Shown piece by piece: positions 1 to 8,656 of a stretch of DNA of 64,000 nucleotides. The DNA lies in contig CP031740.1 in assembly GCA_022701275.1 (NCBI GenBank), forward strand, positions 2,057,001 through 2,121,000. The letters are read 5' to 3'. The notes beneath the pieces were generated by a model. It was not told the origin of the DNA. It did not search any database and worked only from the letters and a program-made list of their open reading frames with translations. How positions within the stretch are numbered: the first letter of the stretch is position 1; every line of letters begins with the position of its first letter. The DNA is from Microcoleus vaginatus PCC 9802 (GTDB lineage Bacteria; Cyanobacteriota; Cyanobacteriia; Cyanobacteriales; Microcoleaceae). The position numbers were made by a program, and so were the translations under genes.

Positions 1-2244
1 GCCAAAGATGATTATTTAATCGGGTTAGCAACAGAGTTAGAAAGTTGTTTGAAAACTAAAGAAACCGCAGAACAGGCTCGGCTTGTCCGAACTATTCGCA
101 CTCACGTTAGCGATACCTACCGCCTGCACCGCCGCATCCTTCGCAACCGCCGCGATGCGGTGGAAGATGTGATTTTTGACCGAGATGCTGTCCCCAAAAC
201 TGAGTACGATCTGAATGATGAACAGTGGTCGGAAATTCAAACCGTACTCGATAAATGGCGCACAGCCGCTCCTAAGTCGAGCGAATACCAGAGAATTTTT
301 CTGCTGTTTTTCCGCGCTTCCGGTACTTGGCTGAATGTTTTAGAACGGGTTGTCAAAGCTCGCTTGCAGAAAAAATCGACTCCTGAGCTCGATCGCGAAT
401 TTGGACAAAATGACACAGCAATTTTGACCAAAACGGCGCTGTTTCCAGAAGAAAGGGAAATACTAGAAACCTTGCTCAACACCCTGGAAAAGCCCCAGGA
501 AGGACTCGATCGACTGAGTTTGTTACGAATCGCCATTCTCCGATTTCTCGCAGTTGCTTTGAAGGTTCCGCGCGAGTATCACAGCAAACCTCGCGATTTG
601 CTGTCGAGAATTCAACAGCAAATTAAACGGCCGATTCCGGGCGAGCGTTTCCCGAAAATTGTGATTTTTACCAGCTTTACGGCAACTTGTAAAGAGATTG
701 CGGAAAATTTAGCGAAAATCTTTGGTAAAAATGCGATCGCCAGCCATGACACGAGCAAATCGGCTGATGATGTTGAGGCTAGTCTCAAGCGATTTAAGAC
801 TGAGCCGCATTGTTTTATCTTAGTGTGCGATCGATCGGCGGAAGTAGGGGTAAATCTACAAGTGACAGATTGGTTGGTTCACTTCGATTTGCCGTGGTTT
901 CCCAACCAGTTAGAACAAAGACTCGGCAGAGTCGATCGCATTGGTAGCAAAATGGGAGTGCAATTTTGTTTGTTTGCAGGCCCGGATTTGCCGGAGAGTC
1001 CCCACGAAGCTTGGTTTCAAGTTTTAAAAGATGGGTTTGATATCTTCAACAAATCTATTGCCAGCCTTCAGTTTTATGCTGAGGAAAAACTTCTCAAACT
1101 TGAAGAAAAGTTGTTTGCTGAGGGAGGCAAAGGCTTATCCAGCGAAATTGAAGCGATTAAAACTGAAATCGAACAAGAGAAAATCAAAATAGACGAACAG
1201 TACGTTCTCGATGAAATTGATACTCTTGATGACAGCGCCTCTCAGTATTTTGAATCTCTCGACAACTGCGACGCTAAGCATAAAGAAATGCAGCGGGCTG
1301 CCGAAGGTTGGTTGTGTCAAGCTCTTCACTTCAAACAAATCGAACATCCGAGCGTATCGGGGTTGCTGCGCTATCAACCTACTCAAAAAACGTTGATTCC
1401 CTCGAACGATTTGAGAACCAGATTGATTCCTTATTGCCAGCAATATGGCAGTTACAATCGTCGGATTGCTTATCAGAATGCGGATGTCGCTCTTTACCGA
1501 ATTGGTGAGGGATTGATCGATGCACTTGGCTCTTATATTCGCTGGGACGATCGCGGTCAAGCTTTTGCCATGTGGCGGCATGATGAAAGTTGGGATGCTG
1601 CGCCCGGGAAGGAGTGGTTCGGCTTTCAGTTTAATTATTCAATCCAGACTGATGTGCAGCCGGCCGAGCAAGTTTTGCAAGCACAAAACATCGAAAATTA
1701 CAACTTGAAAGCTTTGCAGCGCCGCGCGGATGCTCTGTTTCTGCCAACTTTTGAAACTGTGTTTGTAGATGCTCGCAGCGAAGAAATGTCTCTGGTGGAG
1801 GATGCGGAACTTCTGGCGATTTTGCAGCGGGCTTATAAGGGGAAAGGGGGGCCGAATCGGGATTACAATTTGTCGAAAAATCGCACGTCGCTGATTGACA
1901 GTTTTGTCGATCCGCTAGAATGGGATGATTTTTGTCAAAAGGGACGGGTGGTATCGGAGGAATTGCTGCGCGGGCGATCGGCTTTTGTGGAAATGTGCGA
2001 TAGATCTGCTGTCACTGCTGCAATCCAACTCGAAAACCGGGTAAATCAATTGCAGTTGCGCTTGAATCGACTTTCTAAATCCGAACAACTTTTAGAATCG
2101 GTTTTAGCTGATGAAATCAGTACAGAAAGTTTGTTGAGTCAAGCGGTTTTAGCTGGTATTCGCCGCCCAAACCTGACTCTCGAATCTGTTGGATTTATTG
2201 TGATTTCTGGCCGTCCTCCTGTAAAGTCGGAGGATGAAGGATAA
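1..2244 (+). CDS. SNF2/RapA-like helicase, C-terminal part (5' end outside window); possibly DpdE
   Basis: The reading frame is open to base 1, so this is the 3' part of a larger gene; the TTG at 49 is only an internal codon. The visible part holds the second RecA-like lobe of an SF2 ATPase: KIVIFTSF opens it about 200 residues after that TTG, DRSAEVGVNLQ follows, and motif VI reads EQRLGRVDRIG about 90 residues later. After it come a charged helical stretch (EAWFQVLKDGFDIFNKSIASL) and about 400 residues without a domain I can name. The motif VI region and the helix after it resemble RapA-type SNF2 proteins, including DpdE of the Dpd 7-deazaguanine DNA-modification system. The family call SNF2/RapA-like is firm; DpdE is a guess from memory and needs the upstream neighbours. 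The walker motifs of the first lobe are outside the window. Confidence 0.8.
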   Translation, partial: AKDDYLIGLATELESCLKTKETAEQARLVRTIRTHVSDTYRLHRRILRNRRDAVEDVIFDRDAVPKTEYDLNDEQWSEIQTVLDKWRTAAPKSSEYQRIFLLFFRASGTWLNVLERVVKARLQKKSTPELDREFGQNDTAILTKTALFPEEREILETLLNTLEKPQEGLDRLSLLRIAILRFLAVALKVPREYHSKPRDLLSRIQQQIKRPIPGERFPKIVIFTSFTATCKEIAENLAKIFGKNAIASHDTSKSADDVEASLKRFKTEPHCFILVCDRSAEVGVNLQVTDWLVHFDLPWFPNQLEQRLGRVDRIGSKMGVQFCLFAGPDLPESPHEAWFQVLKDGFDIFNKSIASLQFYAEEKLLKLEEKLFAEGGKGLSSEIEAIKTEIEQEKIKIDEQYVLDEIDTLDDSASQYFESLDNCDAKHKEMQRAAEGWLCQALHFKQIEHPSVSGLLRYQPTQKTLIPSNDLRTRLIPYCQQYGSYNRRIAYQNADVALYRIGEGLIDALGSYIRWDDRGQAFAMWRHDESWDAAPGKEWFGFQFNYSIQTDVQPAEQVLQAQNIENYNLKALQRRADALFLPTFETVFVDARSEEMSLVEDAELLAILQRAYKGKGGPNRDYNLSKNRTSLIDSFVDPLEWDDFCQKGRVVSEELLRGRSAFVEMCDRSAVTAAIQLENRVNQLQLRLNRLSKSEQLLESVLADEISTESLLSQAVLAGIRRPNLTLESVGFIVISGRPPVKSEDEG

Positions 2245-2404
2245 ATTGTTTTTGAGGGCGATCGCTCTTTTTGAGGGCGATTCCCTACCCTTCGGGAACG
2301 CTTCGCGAACGGGATAGCTTCGCTTCCCGCTCTTTTTGAACCGCAGATGCAGGCGGATAAACGAGGAGGGACGCAGATGGATGAAAGGGATTCGCACTTA
2401 CCGA

Positions 2405-3637
2405 CTAAACCTCTTCAAAAATCGCGCCTCGCTGCTGTAGATTCACCTGCATCTCCTCATCCATTCCTGAATTGTTCCCAAACCTCGCTGACTCGACATT
2501 CGCACCGCTGAAATTAGTATTTGTTAAATTCACTTCCAGCAGATTTGCGCCACTCAAATTGGCACCGCTGAGGTTAGCTAAAGCTAGACTTGCTTTGTGC
2601 AAATCTGCACCGCTTAGATCGGCATTTCCTAAGAAAGCGCCGCTCAAATCTGCACCGCCGAATTTGGCCTTTTGCAGGTTGGCGTCGCTGAAATCGACAT
2701 CGTTTAAGGTTGCACCCCGGAAATTTACCCGATCGAGATTTGCGCTGCTAAAATCCAGTGCACTTAAAGTCGTTCCGCGCAAGGTGCTACCCGCGAAATC
2801 TAGTGCGGGATTGAGATTGGCGATTTTTGCCAACTCCACAAAGTTGTTGGTTTCAGCGGAAATAATGCGATCGACCATTTCCTGCAATTCCGATTCCGCT
2901 TCCGGGACAATCTCCACTTCGCCGGGTTCAACCGGAGGCAAATTGTAGGACAATACCGCCCAACTGAGAGCAGGCTGGAGTTTATGTTCTTGCAGGTATA
3001 TAGTCAGGATTCTTTCTAAAACCGAATGTTGATTTGGCGTGATATCGTGCGGCCACAAACCCTCCGCATCTGTGAGATTAATATCTTCTTTAGCAACTTC
3101 AAAAGCCGCTCCCATCCTAAATTCTTTGCCAGCCACTTCTCCCAGCTTAGCACTTTTTAGCAAACCTTTTAATACTGATTTGCCCTGTTCTACTGCAAAA
3201 ATCCAAGCTGGCGTTGTATCATCGCTTCTTGTGGAAACGTGACAAAATATGCTCTCTGTTTCCTTGATTTTTTCCGCATTCTCGCCGCCCTGAACTCCCC
3301 GCTGACTTTCGGTTACTAAAATTTCTGCACTGCTTTGAATCGGCAGGCTTTCTTCAATTGGCAAAAGCTTGAAAGAACCGACTAACTGACGCGATGCTAC
3401 CGGAATTTCGCAGTTTTCTAGATATAGCTTGAGCGTCCCGCCTTGCAGACCAAATTTGACGCGACCACCTAGCAGGGGTTCCCAATGCTCGTTAAAATTC
3501 AGGCTCAAGTGAATGTCGAGCTGCTGGGCTTGGCTTGCAACCGATGGAACTGGAATTGCTTCTAATTGCATCCACAAGCAATCTGGGTATTTGTTGTGAG
3601 ACTCTAGCGATCGCATATCGGGTAGAATTGCTGGCAC
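2405..3637 (-). CDS. pentapeptide-repeat protein with an N-terminal uncharacterised domain
   Basis: 410 residues. The first ~250 match no domain I recognise; they are rich in short strands and acidic in the second half. Residues ~285-390 are pentapeptide repeats of the A(D/N)LSG type (NLSGANLSGANL, ADLSGADL), which fold as a right-handed quadrilateral beta-helix. There is no signal peptide or membrane segment, so it is probably cytosolic. It lies upstream of no obvious partner; the next genes on the same strand are two Uma2 proteins and a TPR-pentapeptide protein with separate gaps. A segment near residue 117 (VQGGENAEK) resembles a linker in leuS in this window. Function unknown. Confidence 0.8.
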   Translation of the reverse strand: MPAILPDMRSLESHNKYPDCLWMQLEAIPVPSVASQAQQLDIHLSLNFNEHWEPLLGGRVKFGLQGGTLKLYLENCEIPVASRQLVGSFKLLPIEESLPIQSSAEILVTESQRGVQGGENAEKIKETESIFCHVSTRSDDTTPAWIFAVEQGKSVLKGLLKSAKLGEVAGKEFRMGAAFEVAKEDINLTDAEGLWPHDITPNQHSVLERILTIYLQEHKLQPALSWAVLSYNLPPVEPGEVEIVPEAESELQEMVDRIISAETNNFVELAKIANLNPALDFAGSTLRGTTLSALDFSSANLDRVNFRGATLNDVDFSDANLQKAKFGGADLSGAFLGNADLSGADLHKASLALANLSGANLSGANLLEVNLTNTNFSGANVESARFGNNSGMDEEMQVNLQQRGAIFEEV

Positions 3638-3684
3638 TACCAGCCTGTAATTGATATTTAAATTAGTTTATCATCTCTATTTTA

Positions 3685-4383
3685 TCACAATACAGCTTTT
3701 TTTTGTGGGTAAAGTTGTAAATTTTGTTTAATTTGATCCGCAACTCCTTGGTTTTGCTGAATTTGGCTTTTTACCCAATTCCGAAATGCTTTCACTAATT
3801 CCAAATAGTTCATTGTTTCTGCTTGTTCCAAAAATCTGACAATCTCTAATATCCGTAAGCTGGGAAATGCTAAACTGATCTCGCCCTCAACGTATTCTCC
3901 ATTTTCTAATCTGTTGATTCTGAGTTGCAGTCCATTATAAATCCAAACTTCCGGCACTCCCAGATCCGCATAAACCTGCAAGCTATTTTCCGAACGGCTG
4001 GTAATATCAATTTCCACCACTAAATCCGGCGGCGGATCTTGAGTCAGATCGATTCTTTTTTTGCCTTTAACTGCACTAATATTCTGGATGTAAAAACATT
4101 TACCTGGTTCTGCACCGCTAAGTTCAGGACGTTTGAATGTCGTAGAACCAAGAGGCTCAATTCTCACATCTAATTCTTCAGCTAAGGTTTCAACAAATCG
4201 ACCCAATACTTCTTTGAAACGTTCGTGTTCTGGGGAGGGTACCATAATTTTCAAATTGCCACGATTATATGTCAATCGAATTTGCCTATCGCCGATTTCG
4301 GCTAGCAAAGTTTCGTAGGTTTGCCAACTGATACCCGATAGCTCGACAATTTGTTCGGGTGGAGCGAGAGTTTGAGCGGTCAT
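3685..4383 (-). CDS. Uma2 family (DUF820) endonuclease-like protein
   Basis: 232 residues from the chosen start MTAQTLAPPEQ. An in-frame ATG lies 18 codons upstream, but the extension (MRWLHPGLRLRT) does not look like family sequence. Uma2 proteins have a PD-(D/E)XK nuclease fold; here the core motifs are PPPDLVVEIDI and PEVWIYNG. The N-terminal part (SWQTYETLLAEIGDRQIRLTYNRGNLKIM) is the long Uma2 subtype. A C-terminal helix rich in Gln/Lys follows. Uma2 genes occur in dozens of copies in filamentous cyanobacteria and their biological role is not established; a second copy lies 80 bp upstream on the same strand. Confidence 0.85.
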   Translation of the reverse strand: MTAQTLAPPEQIVELSGISWQTYETLLAEIGDRQIRLTYNRGNLKIMVPSPEHERFKEVLGRFVETLAEELDVRIEPLGSTTFKRPELSGAEPGKCFYIQNISAVKGKKRIDLTQDPPPDLVVEIDITSRSENSLQVYADLGVPEVWIYNGLQLRINRLENGEYVEGEISLAFPSLRILEIVRFLEQAETMNYLELVKAFRNWVKSQIQQNQGVADQIKQNLQLYPQKKAVL

Positions 4384-4463
4384 AGGGCTATTTTCGTGAA
4401 GAGTTCGTAGGCGCAAGCCGGGGTGTAGCCATCGCACTTTTGCATTATATCATCGAAGGAAGC

Positions 4464-5039
4464 CTAGACGGGAAATACCGAAGACAAATCCAGAGATAAC
4501 TCTGGAAAACCCGGAATTACCACGGTCTGATTTGGCAAAACAACTCGTTGCAATTGATAACTATAACTCCCGTTTTGTTTCTGATAAGGTTCGCTGTGCA
4601 TTTCCAGATGACGAGCGACCAAATTAAATATCCAATAATTAGAAATCCCAGTTTCAGCATAGAGAGACAACTTCGTTCTGCGATCGTACTTCAAAGTAGA
4701 ATCGGAAACCTCAATTACCAACAAAATATCAGCAGGCTGCGGGTGAGAAGATAAATAATTGTCAGAACGATTGCGGGCAATCACAACATCGGGCTCTGGT
4801 TCGCTATCATCCGTCAAAGTAATCGGCTCTTGTGCGCGCACAAGAGCGCGTCTTGCCAGTAAAATGATTAACTCCTGAACTAAAAGACTGTTACAAAAAG
4901 AGTGCAGCCTACCTTTAGCAGCCATAATGATAATTTCTCCGCGAATCAATTCAACTCGCTCATCGGGGGCGAAAAATCCCAGTTCTCCCAAACGGTGATA
5001 TTCTGCGATCGAGAATCGTTTTGCAGTTACGGCAGTCAT
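4464..5039 (-). CDS. Uma2 family (DUF820) endonuclease-like protein
   Basis: 191 residues, the usual length of the short Uma2 subtype. It begins MTAVTAKRFSIAEYHRLGELG and shows the family landmarks: DERVELIRGEII, a central EPEPDVVIA, ILLVIEVSDSTL and GISNYWIFNL. The Asp/Glu residues of the first three correspond to the PD-(D/E)XK metal site. It reads in the same direction as the Uma2 gene downstream, with about 80 bp between them; the two belong to different subtypes, so this is not a recent tandem duplication. The YWI motif here is the intact counterpart of the stop-containing motif in the pseudogene at 34949-35507. Confidence 0.88.
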   Translation of the reverse strand: MTAVTAKRFSIAEYHRLGELGFFAPDERVELIRGEIIIMAAKGRLHSFCNSLLVQELIILLARRALVRAQEPITLTDDSEPEPDVVIARNRSDNYLSSHPQPADILLVIEVSDSTLKYDRRTKLSLYAETGISNYWIFNLVARHLEMHSEPYQKQNGSYSYQLQRVVLPNQTVVIPGFPELSLDLSSVFPV

Positions 5040-5082
5040 AGCTTTTATTACCCTCTACAATTACCAACCTTTCCAATTAATT

Positions 5083-6249
5083 CTACTCAAAAATTCCGCC
5101 CCGTGCCCTCAATTCAACCTTCAGGGCATCCGAAATTCCCAAACAACAAAAAAACTTTGCATTGTCAACCACCGTATTTGTCAAATCAGCGCGGCTCAAA
5201 TCAGCACCATTTAAATTCGCGCCACTCAAATTAACACCACTTAAATCAGCATTTTTAAAATCAGTATTTGTCAAATTGGCATTTACCAAAATAGCATTCG
5301 GTAAATAAGCACTACTCAAATTGGCGTTGGTTAAATTTGCACCGCTCAAATTAGCCCGGGGCAGCTTTGTCCGCAAATCTGCACCGCTTAAATTCGCGCT
5401 GCTGAGTTCAGCATCCCGCAAATTAGCATTGCACAAATTAGCATCAATTAAAATAGCAGCGCTCAGCAAAGCACCGCTGAGATCGGCCAACGTCAAATCT
5501 GCGCCTCGGAGGTTGGTTTCGCGCAAATCCGCACCGTTAAAATCAGCGTAGTGCAAGTCAAAACCGCTTAAATTAGCCCCGGCAAAATCCTCAACCGGAT
5601 TCAAACCAACTGTTTCTACAAGTTGTACAAAACTCTTATTTTTATCAGTTAAAAATAGTTGCCGGACGATCGCCAATTGCTGCTGTCGGTACTGGTTAGC
5701 CTTCTCATAATCTGCTAAATACTTGTAAGCAAGCTTCAAATTCTTGAGAGCATTGCGCTCAATGCGATCATCCTTGCTAGCGCGCGCGATCGACAACTGC
5801 TGGTGATAGCATTCGATCGCACCAGGCAAATCTCCCTTAGCATCGTAAGCTAGTGCCAAATTGCCCAAAGTTTCCAACTCAGAGCGCCCGTCGCCAGTGT
5901 CCCGCGCGATCGCCAAACGCTGTTGCTGGTAATCAATAGCACCAGAAAAATCCTCCAGAGCACAACAAGCATTGCCCAGATTTCCCAAAGCATTAGCCTC
6001 GCCCCGGCGATCGCCAATTTCCCGCGCTAACACCAAATGCTGCTGGTAGCACTCGATCGCCTGAGCATAATTTCCCAGCGCTTCGTAAGCTACGCCCATA
6101 TTACCCAGCGCCGCACCCGATCGCCGCTTATCGTCCATTGAGCGATACAGCGCCAGCGCTTCCTGCCAAGAACCCAGCGCCGCCTCAAATTGACGCGCCT
6201 GATATTGCGAAATCCCCTGCTTGATTAGCTCGCTAGCTTGTTCGCTCAT
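5083..6249 (-). CDS. TPR and pentapeptide-repeat protein
   Basis: 388 residues with two repeat domains. Residues ~1-195 are about five tetratricopeptide repeats of the GNLG-A-Y type (ALGNMGVAYEALGNYAQAIECY and similar), usually a protein-binding scaffold. Residues ~215-375 are pentapeptide repeats (ANLSGADL, ANLTNANL) forming a beta-helix. Between them a short segment (NKSFVQLVETVGLNPVEDFAGANL) closely resembles the junction in the pentapeptide protein at 2405-3637 (NNFVELAKIANLNPALDFAGSTL), so the two share a module and are probably related by duplication and domain swapping. There is no signal peptide. Function unknown; a soluble adaptor is a reasonable inference. Confidence 0.85.
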   Translation of the reverse strand: MSEQASELIKQGISQYQARQFEAALGSWQEALALYRSMDDKRRSGAALGNMGVAYEALGNYAQAIECYQQHLVLAREIGDRRGEANALGNLGNACCALEDFSGAIDYQQQRLAIARDTGDGRSELETLGNLALAYDAKGDLPGAIECYHQQLSIARASKDDRIERNALKNLKLAYKYLADYEKANQYRQQQLAIVRQLFLTDKNKSFVQLVETVGLNPVEDFAGANLSGFDLHYADFNGADLRETNLRGADLTLADLSGALLSAAILIDANLCNANLRDAELSSANLSGADLRTKLPRANLSGANLTNANLSSAYLPNAILVNANLTNTDFKNADLSGVNLSGANLNGADLSRADLTNTVVDNAKFFCCLGISDALKVELRARGGIFE

Positions 6250-6379
6250 AATGTCAAAATTAGTTAATAACTAAAGTTGATATTAATCGACCCAAAGCGG
6301 TAATTGCTAATCGGTAATCGGTAATCGGGAATCGGTATGGCCAATGCCCCTCTTCCCCATCCGTATTTTCACGTCCGTG

Positions 6380-6427
6380 CAAAAAAAAAGACCAAAAAAA
6401 GAGAGAGCTACCTAAGTAACTCTCTCT
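6380..6427 (-). terminator. intrinsic terminator downstream of gatB
   Basis: A stem of GAGAGAG (6401-6407) and CTCTCTC (6420-6426), extended by inner pairs with one mismatch, is followed on the minus strand by a T-rich tract (6380-6399). It lies about 200 bp past the gatB stop and before the TPR-pentapeptide gene, also on the minus strand. Confidence 0.65.
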
Positions 6428-6623
6428 GCCATCAGGGTGCATCTACATAACACAATATAACATGATCGGCCTGAGGGGTGTCACCCCCAAACGTGAAGAT
6501 GTTGTAAAGAAATGTAGATTAATTATAAAGTTACGAGCCAGGGAGAAGGGCGATCGCGCGGCGAGCTCGGGAAAAACCGATCGCCCGCCGCTGTATCTGC
6601 TACACCACCCCCTTAACAATTGC

Positions 6624-8114
6624 TTAGCCTGGGCCGTTAAGCTTCGCCGTCAGCAGCTCATTGGTCAGTTTGGGATCAGCCCGGCCGCCCGTTTCCTTCA
6701 TCACCTTGCCGACAAAAAAGCCCAGCAGCTTAGTTTTACCGGCTCGGTACTGTTCGAGCTCCTTGGGATTGGCAGCTAACACCGCATCGATTGCTTGATC
6801 GATCGCCCCAGTATCCGAAATTTGAATCAAACCCTTGCTCTCAACGAACTTCTGAGGCGAACCACCGTTGGCCAGCAACTCCGGCAAAATATCCTTAGCG
6901 ATTTTGCCGCTGATCGTGCCAGCATCAATCAGCCCCAGCAGTTCGGCTAAATCCTGCGGTTGGAAAGGAATTTCTGCGATCGCCAGTTTTTCATTTTTCA
7001 GATAAGCAGTAATATCGCCCATCACCCAATTCGCAGCTTGTTTAGCTACAGCACCAGCGGCGATCGATTTTTCAAAATACTCCGCCACCGCTTTGTCGTC
7101 AGTCAGCACCCGCGCGTCGTAGGGAGAAAGACCGAGTTCAGTTTCGTAGCGATTGCGCTTTTGGGCAGGCAATTCCGGCAGTTGAGCTTTCCAATCCTGC
7201 AATTGCTCGGCCGAAACTTTGATCGGAGGCAAATCTGGTTCCGGGAAATACCGATAATCGCTTGCACCTTCCTTAACCCGCATACTGAAAGTACACTGCT
7301 TGTTTTCATCCCAAAGCCGCGTTTCTTGGATGATGGTTTCGCCATTTTCCACAGCTTGAATTTGCCGCTCGATCTCGTAATCGATCGCCCGTTCGATCGC
7401 ATTAAAAGAGTTCATATTTTTAATTTCCACCTTCGTGCCGAACTCTTTTCTGCCAACGGGGCGCACCGAAATATTCACGTCGCACCGGAGCGAACCTTCC
7501 TGCATATTCCCGTCGCCAACACCGATGTAGCGCACGATCCGGCGCAATTCTTGACCGTATTCGGCAGCTTCCGCGCCCGATCGCAAATCAGGTTCCGAAA
7601 CAATTTCGATTAGAGGCACACCGGCGCGGTTGTAATCCACCATTGAATAAGTAGAACCGCTCAACCGATCGCTGCCGCCGTGAACCAATTTTCCGGCATC
7701 TTCCTCCATGTGCAAGCGAGTGATCCCGATTTTTTTTCTAGTAGAATTTCCCTTCTCGTCCACCAGTTCAATTTCTAGCCAACCGTTAGTAGCGATCGGC
7801 AAATCGAACTGAGAAATTTGATAATTTTTCGGCAAATCGGGATAGAAATATTGCTTGCGGTCAAACTTACTGTAAGGTGCGATTTCGCAGTTGAGAGCCA
7901 GCCCTGCTTTCACCGCATACTCCAGCACTTTTTGATTTAATACTGGCAACACTCCTGGCATTCCCATACAAATTGGGTCAATGTTAGTATTTGGGGTATT
8001 GCCAAATTCTGTAGAAGAACTGGAGAAAATTTTAGTATTCGTACTCAATTGACAATGAGTTTCGAGACCGATAATGGCTTCGTACTGAGTTTTAACTGGT
8101 GCAGCAGCAGTCAT
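6624..8114 (-). CDS. gatB: Asp-tRNA(Asn)/Glu-tRNA(Gln) amidotransferase subunit B
   Basis: 496 residues, full length for GatB. The protein recognises misacylated Glu-tRNA(Gln) or Asp-tRNA(Asn), phosphorylates the carboxyl group with ATP and, with GatA and GatC, transamidates it using ammonia from glutamine. Family motifs are clear: IGLETHCQL at the N-terminus, [28 protein letters not shown] and the [18 protein letters not shown] block, with the C-terminal GatB/YqeY domain ([19 protein letters not shown]) at the end. Start chosen at [17 protein letters not shown], which gives normal length. It stands alone; gatA and gatC are not in the window, as is common in cyanobacteria. Cyanobacteria lack GlnRS, so this enzyme should be essential. 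Confidence 0.97.
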   Translation of the reverse strand: MTAAAPVKTQYEAIIGLETHCQLSTNTKIFSSSSTEFGNTPNTNIDPICMGMPGVLPVLNQKVLEYAVKAGLALNCEIAPYSKFDRKQYFYPDLPKNYQISQFDLPIATNGWLEIELVDEKGNSTRKKIGITRLHMEEDAGKLVHGGSDRLSGSTYSMVDYNRAGVPLIEIVSEPDLRSGAEAAEYGQELRRIVRYIGVGDGNMQEGSLRCDVNISVRPVGRKEFGTKVEIKNMNSFNAIERAIDYEIERQIQAVENGETIIQETRLWDENKQCTFSMRVKEGASDYRYFPEPDLPPIKVSAEQLQDWKAQLPELPAQKRNRYETELGLSPYDARVLTDDKAVAEYFEKSIAAGAVAKQAANWVMGDITAYLKNEKLAIAEIPFQPQDLAELLGLIDAGTISGKIAKDILPELLANGGSPQKFVESKGLIQISDTGAIDQAIDAVLAANPKELEQYRAGKTKLLGFFVGKVMKETGGRADPKLTNELLTAKLNGPG

Positions 8115-8656
8115 AAGCGATTTTAAAGACTGAATAACTTTAGATTTTATTTTACCTTTTTATTGACCAAAGTGAGTGGAGATTATTTGTAGGTACCGGC
8201 GGTTTCATTGGTGTCAACAAGCGCGTCAAACCCTTAGTTCGGCAGGTTTAAACCCCTGCCGGACTTTGAGAAAGCGTGTTTAGTTGAGACAAATGGGGCT
8301 CTGCATAGGCAACGGCCTGCTACAGATGGGCGATCGACCCAAGCCCCCAGCCACGCCGATCTCCTTTTGATCGCCCCCAAACAACAACTCTGTGCAAAAA
8401 TATACTTAGCGCCTGCTCCTGCCCGCACCCTTGCCTTACCCAGGAGAGTTTTAGATCGATCCACCACAATTGCTGATCAATCTGCACCCCAAATCCTTTT
8501 ACTTGCAGTCTTTAATAACGCCGCCCGCCTCCCACGATCGGCTCCACGCACCGACTAAAAATTAAAAATGTATAATTTAACAGGAAATTACATATTTTTA
8601 ATTTTTAAGCTTTAATTTTTAATTCTAAAAGTAACACTTGTCTAAGTGTCAAAACT
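8115..8656. other. intergenic region between divergent gatB and kinase genes
   Basis: 542 bp with no convincing gene. It holds a short hairpin (GGCAGG...CCTGCC, about 8240-8262) and, at 8556-8612, an AT-rich near-perfect inverted repeat with ~22-bp arms around a 6-nt loop, immediately before the kinase gene. Promoters for both flanking genes must lie here, but I cannot place a confident -35/-10 pair. Confidence 0.5.
8556..8612. repeat. AT-rich inverted repeat before the six-PAS kinase
   Basis: The arms AAAAATTAAAAATGTATAAT (left) and its near complement on the right differ at only two positions; the loop is AACAGG. TAAAAATTAAAAATT-type elements recur in intergenic DNA of these cyanobacteria, so it may be a dispersed repeat and not a dedicated regulator. 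Confidence 0.55.

Noticed and set aside
1-2244. DrmD helicase of DISARM
   Set aside because: Motif VI and the region after it resemble RapA-type proteins more; no DISARM gene is visible.
6960-7613. 217-codon open frame antisense to gatB
   Set aside because: Complete overlap with a firmly identified gene; its product has no family features and low-complexity Phe/Arg content.
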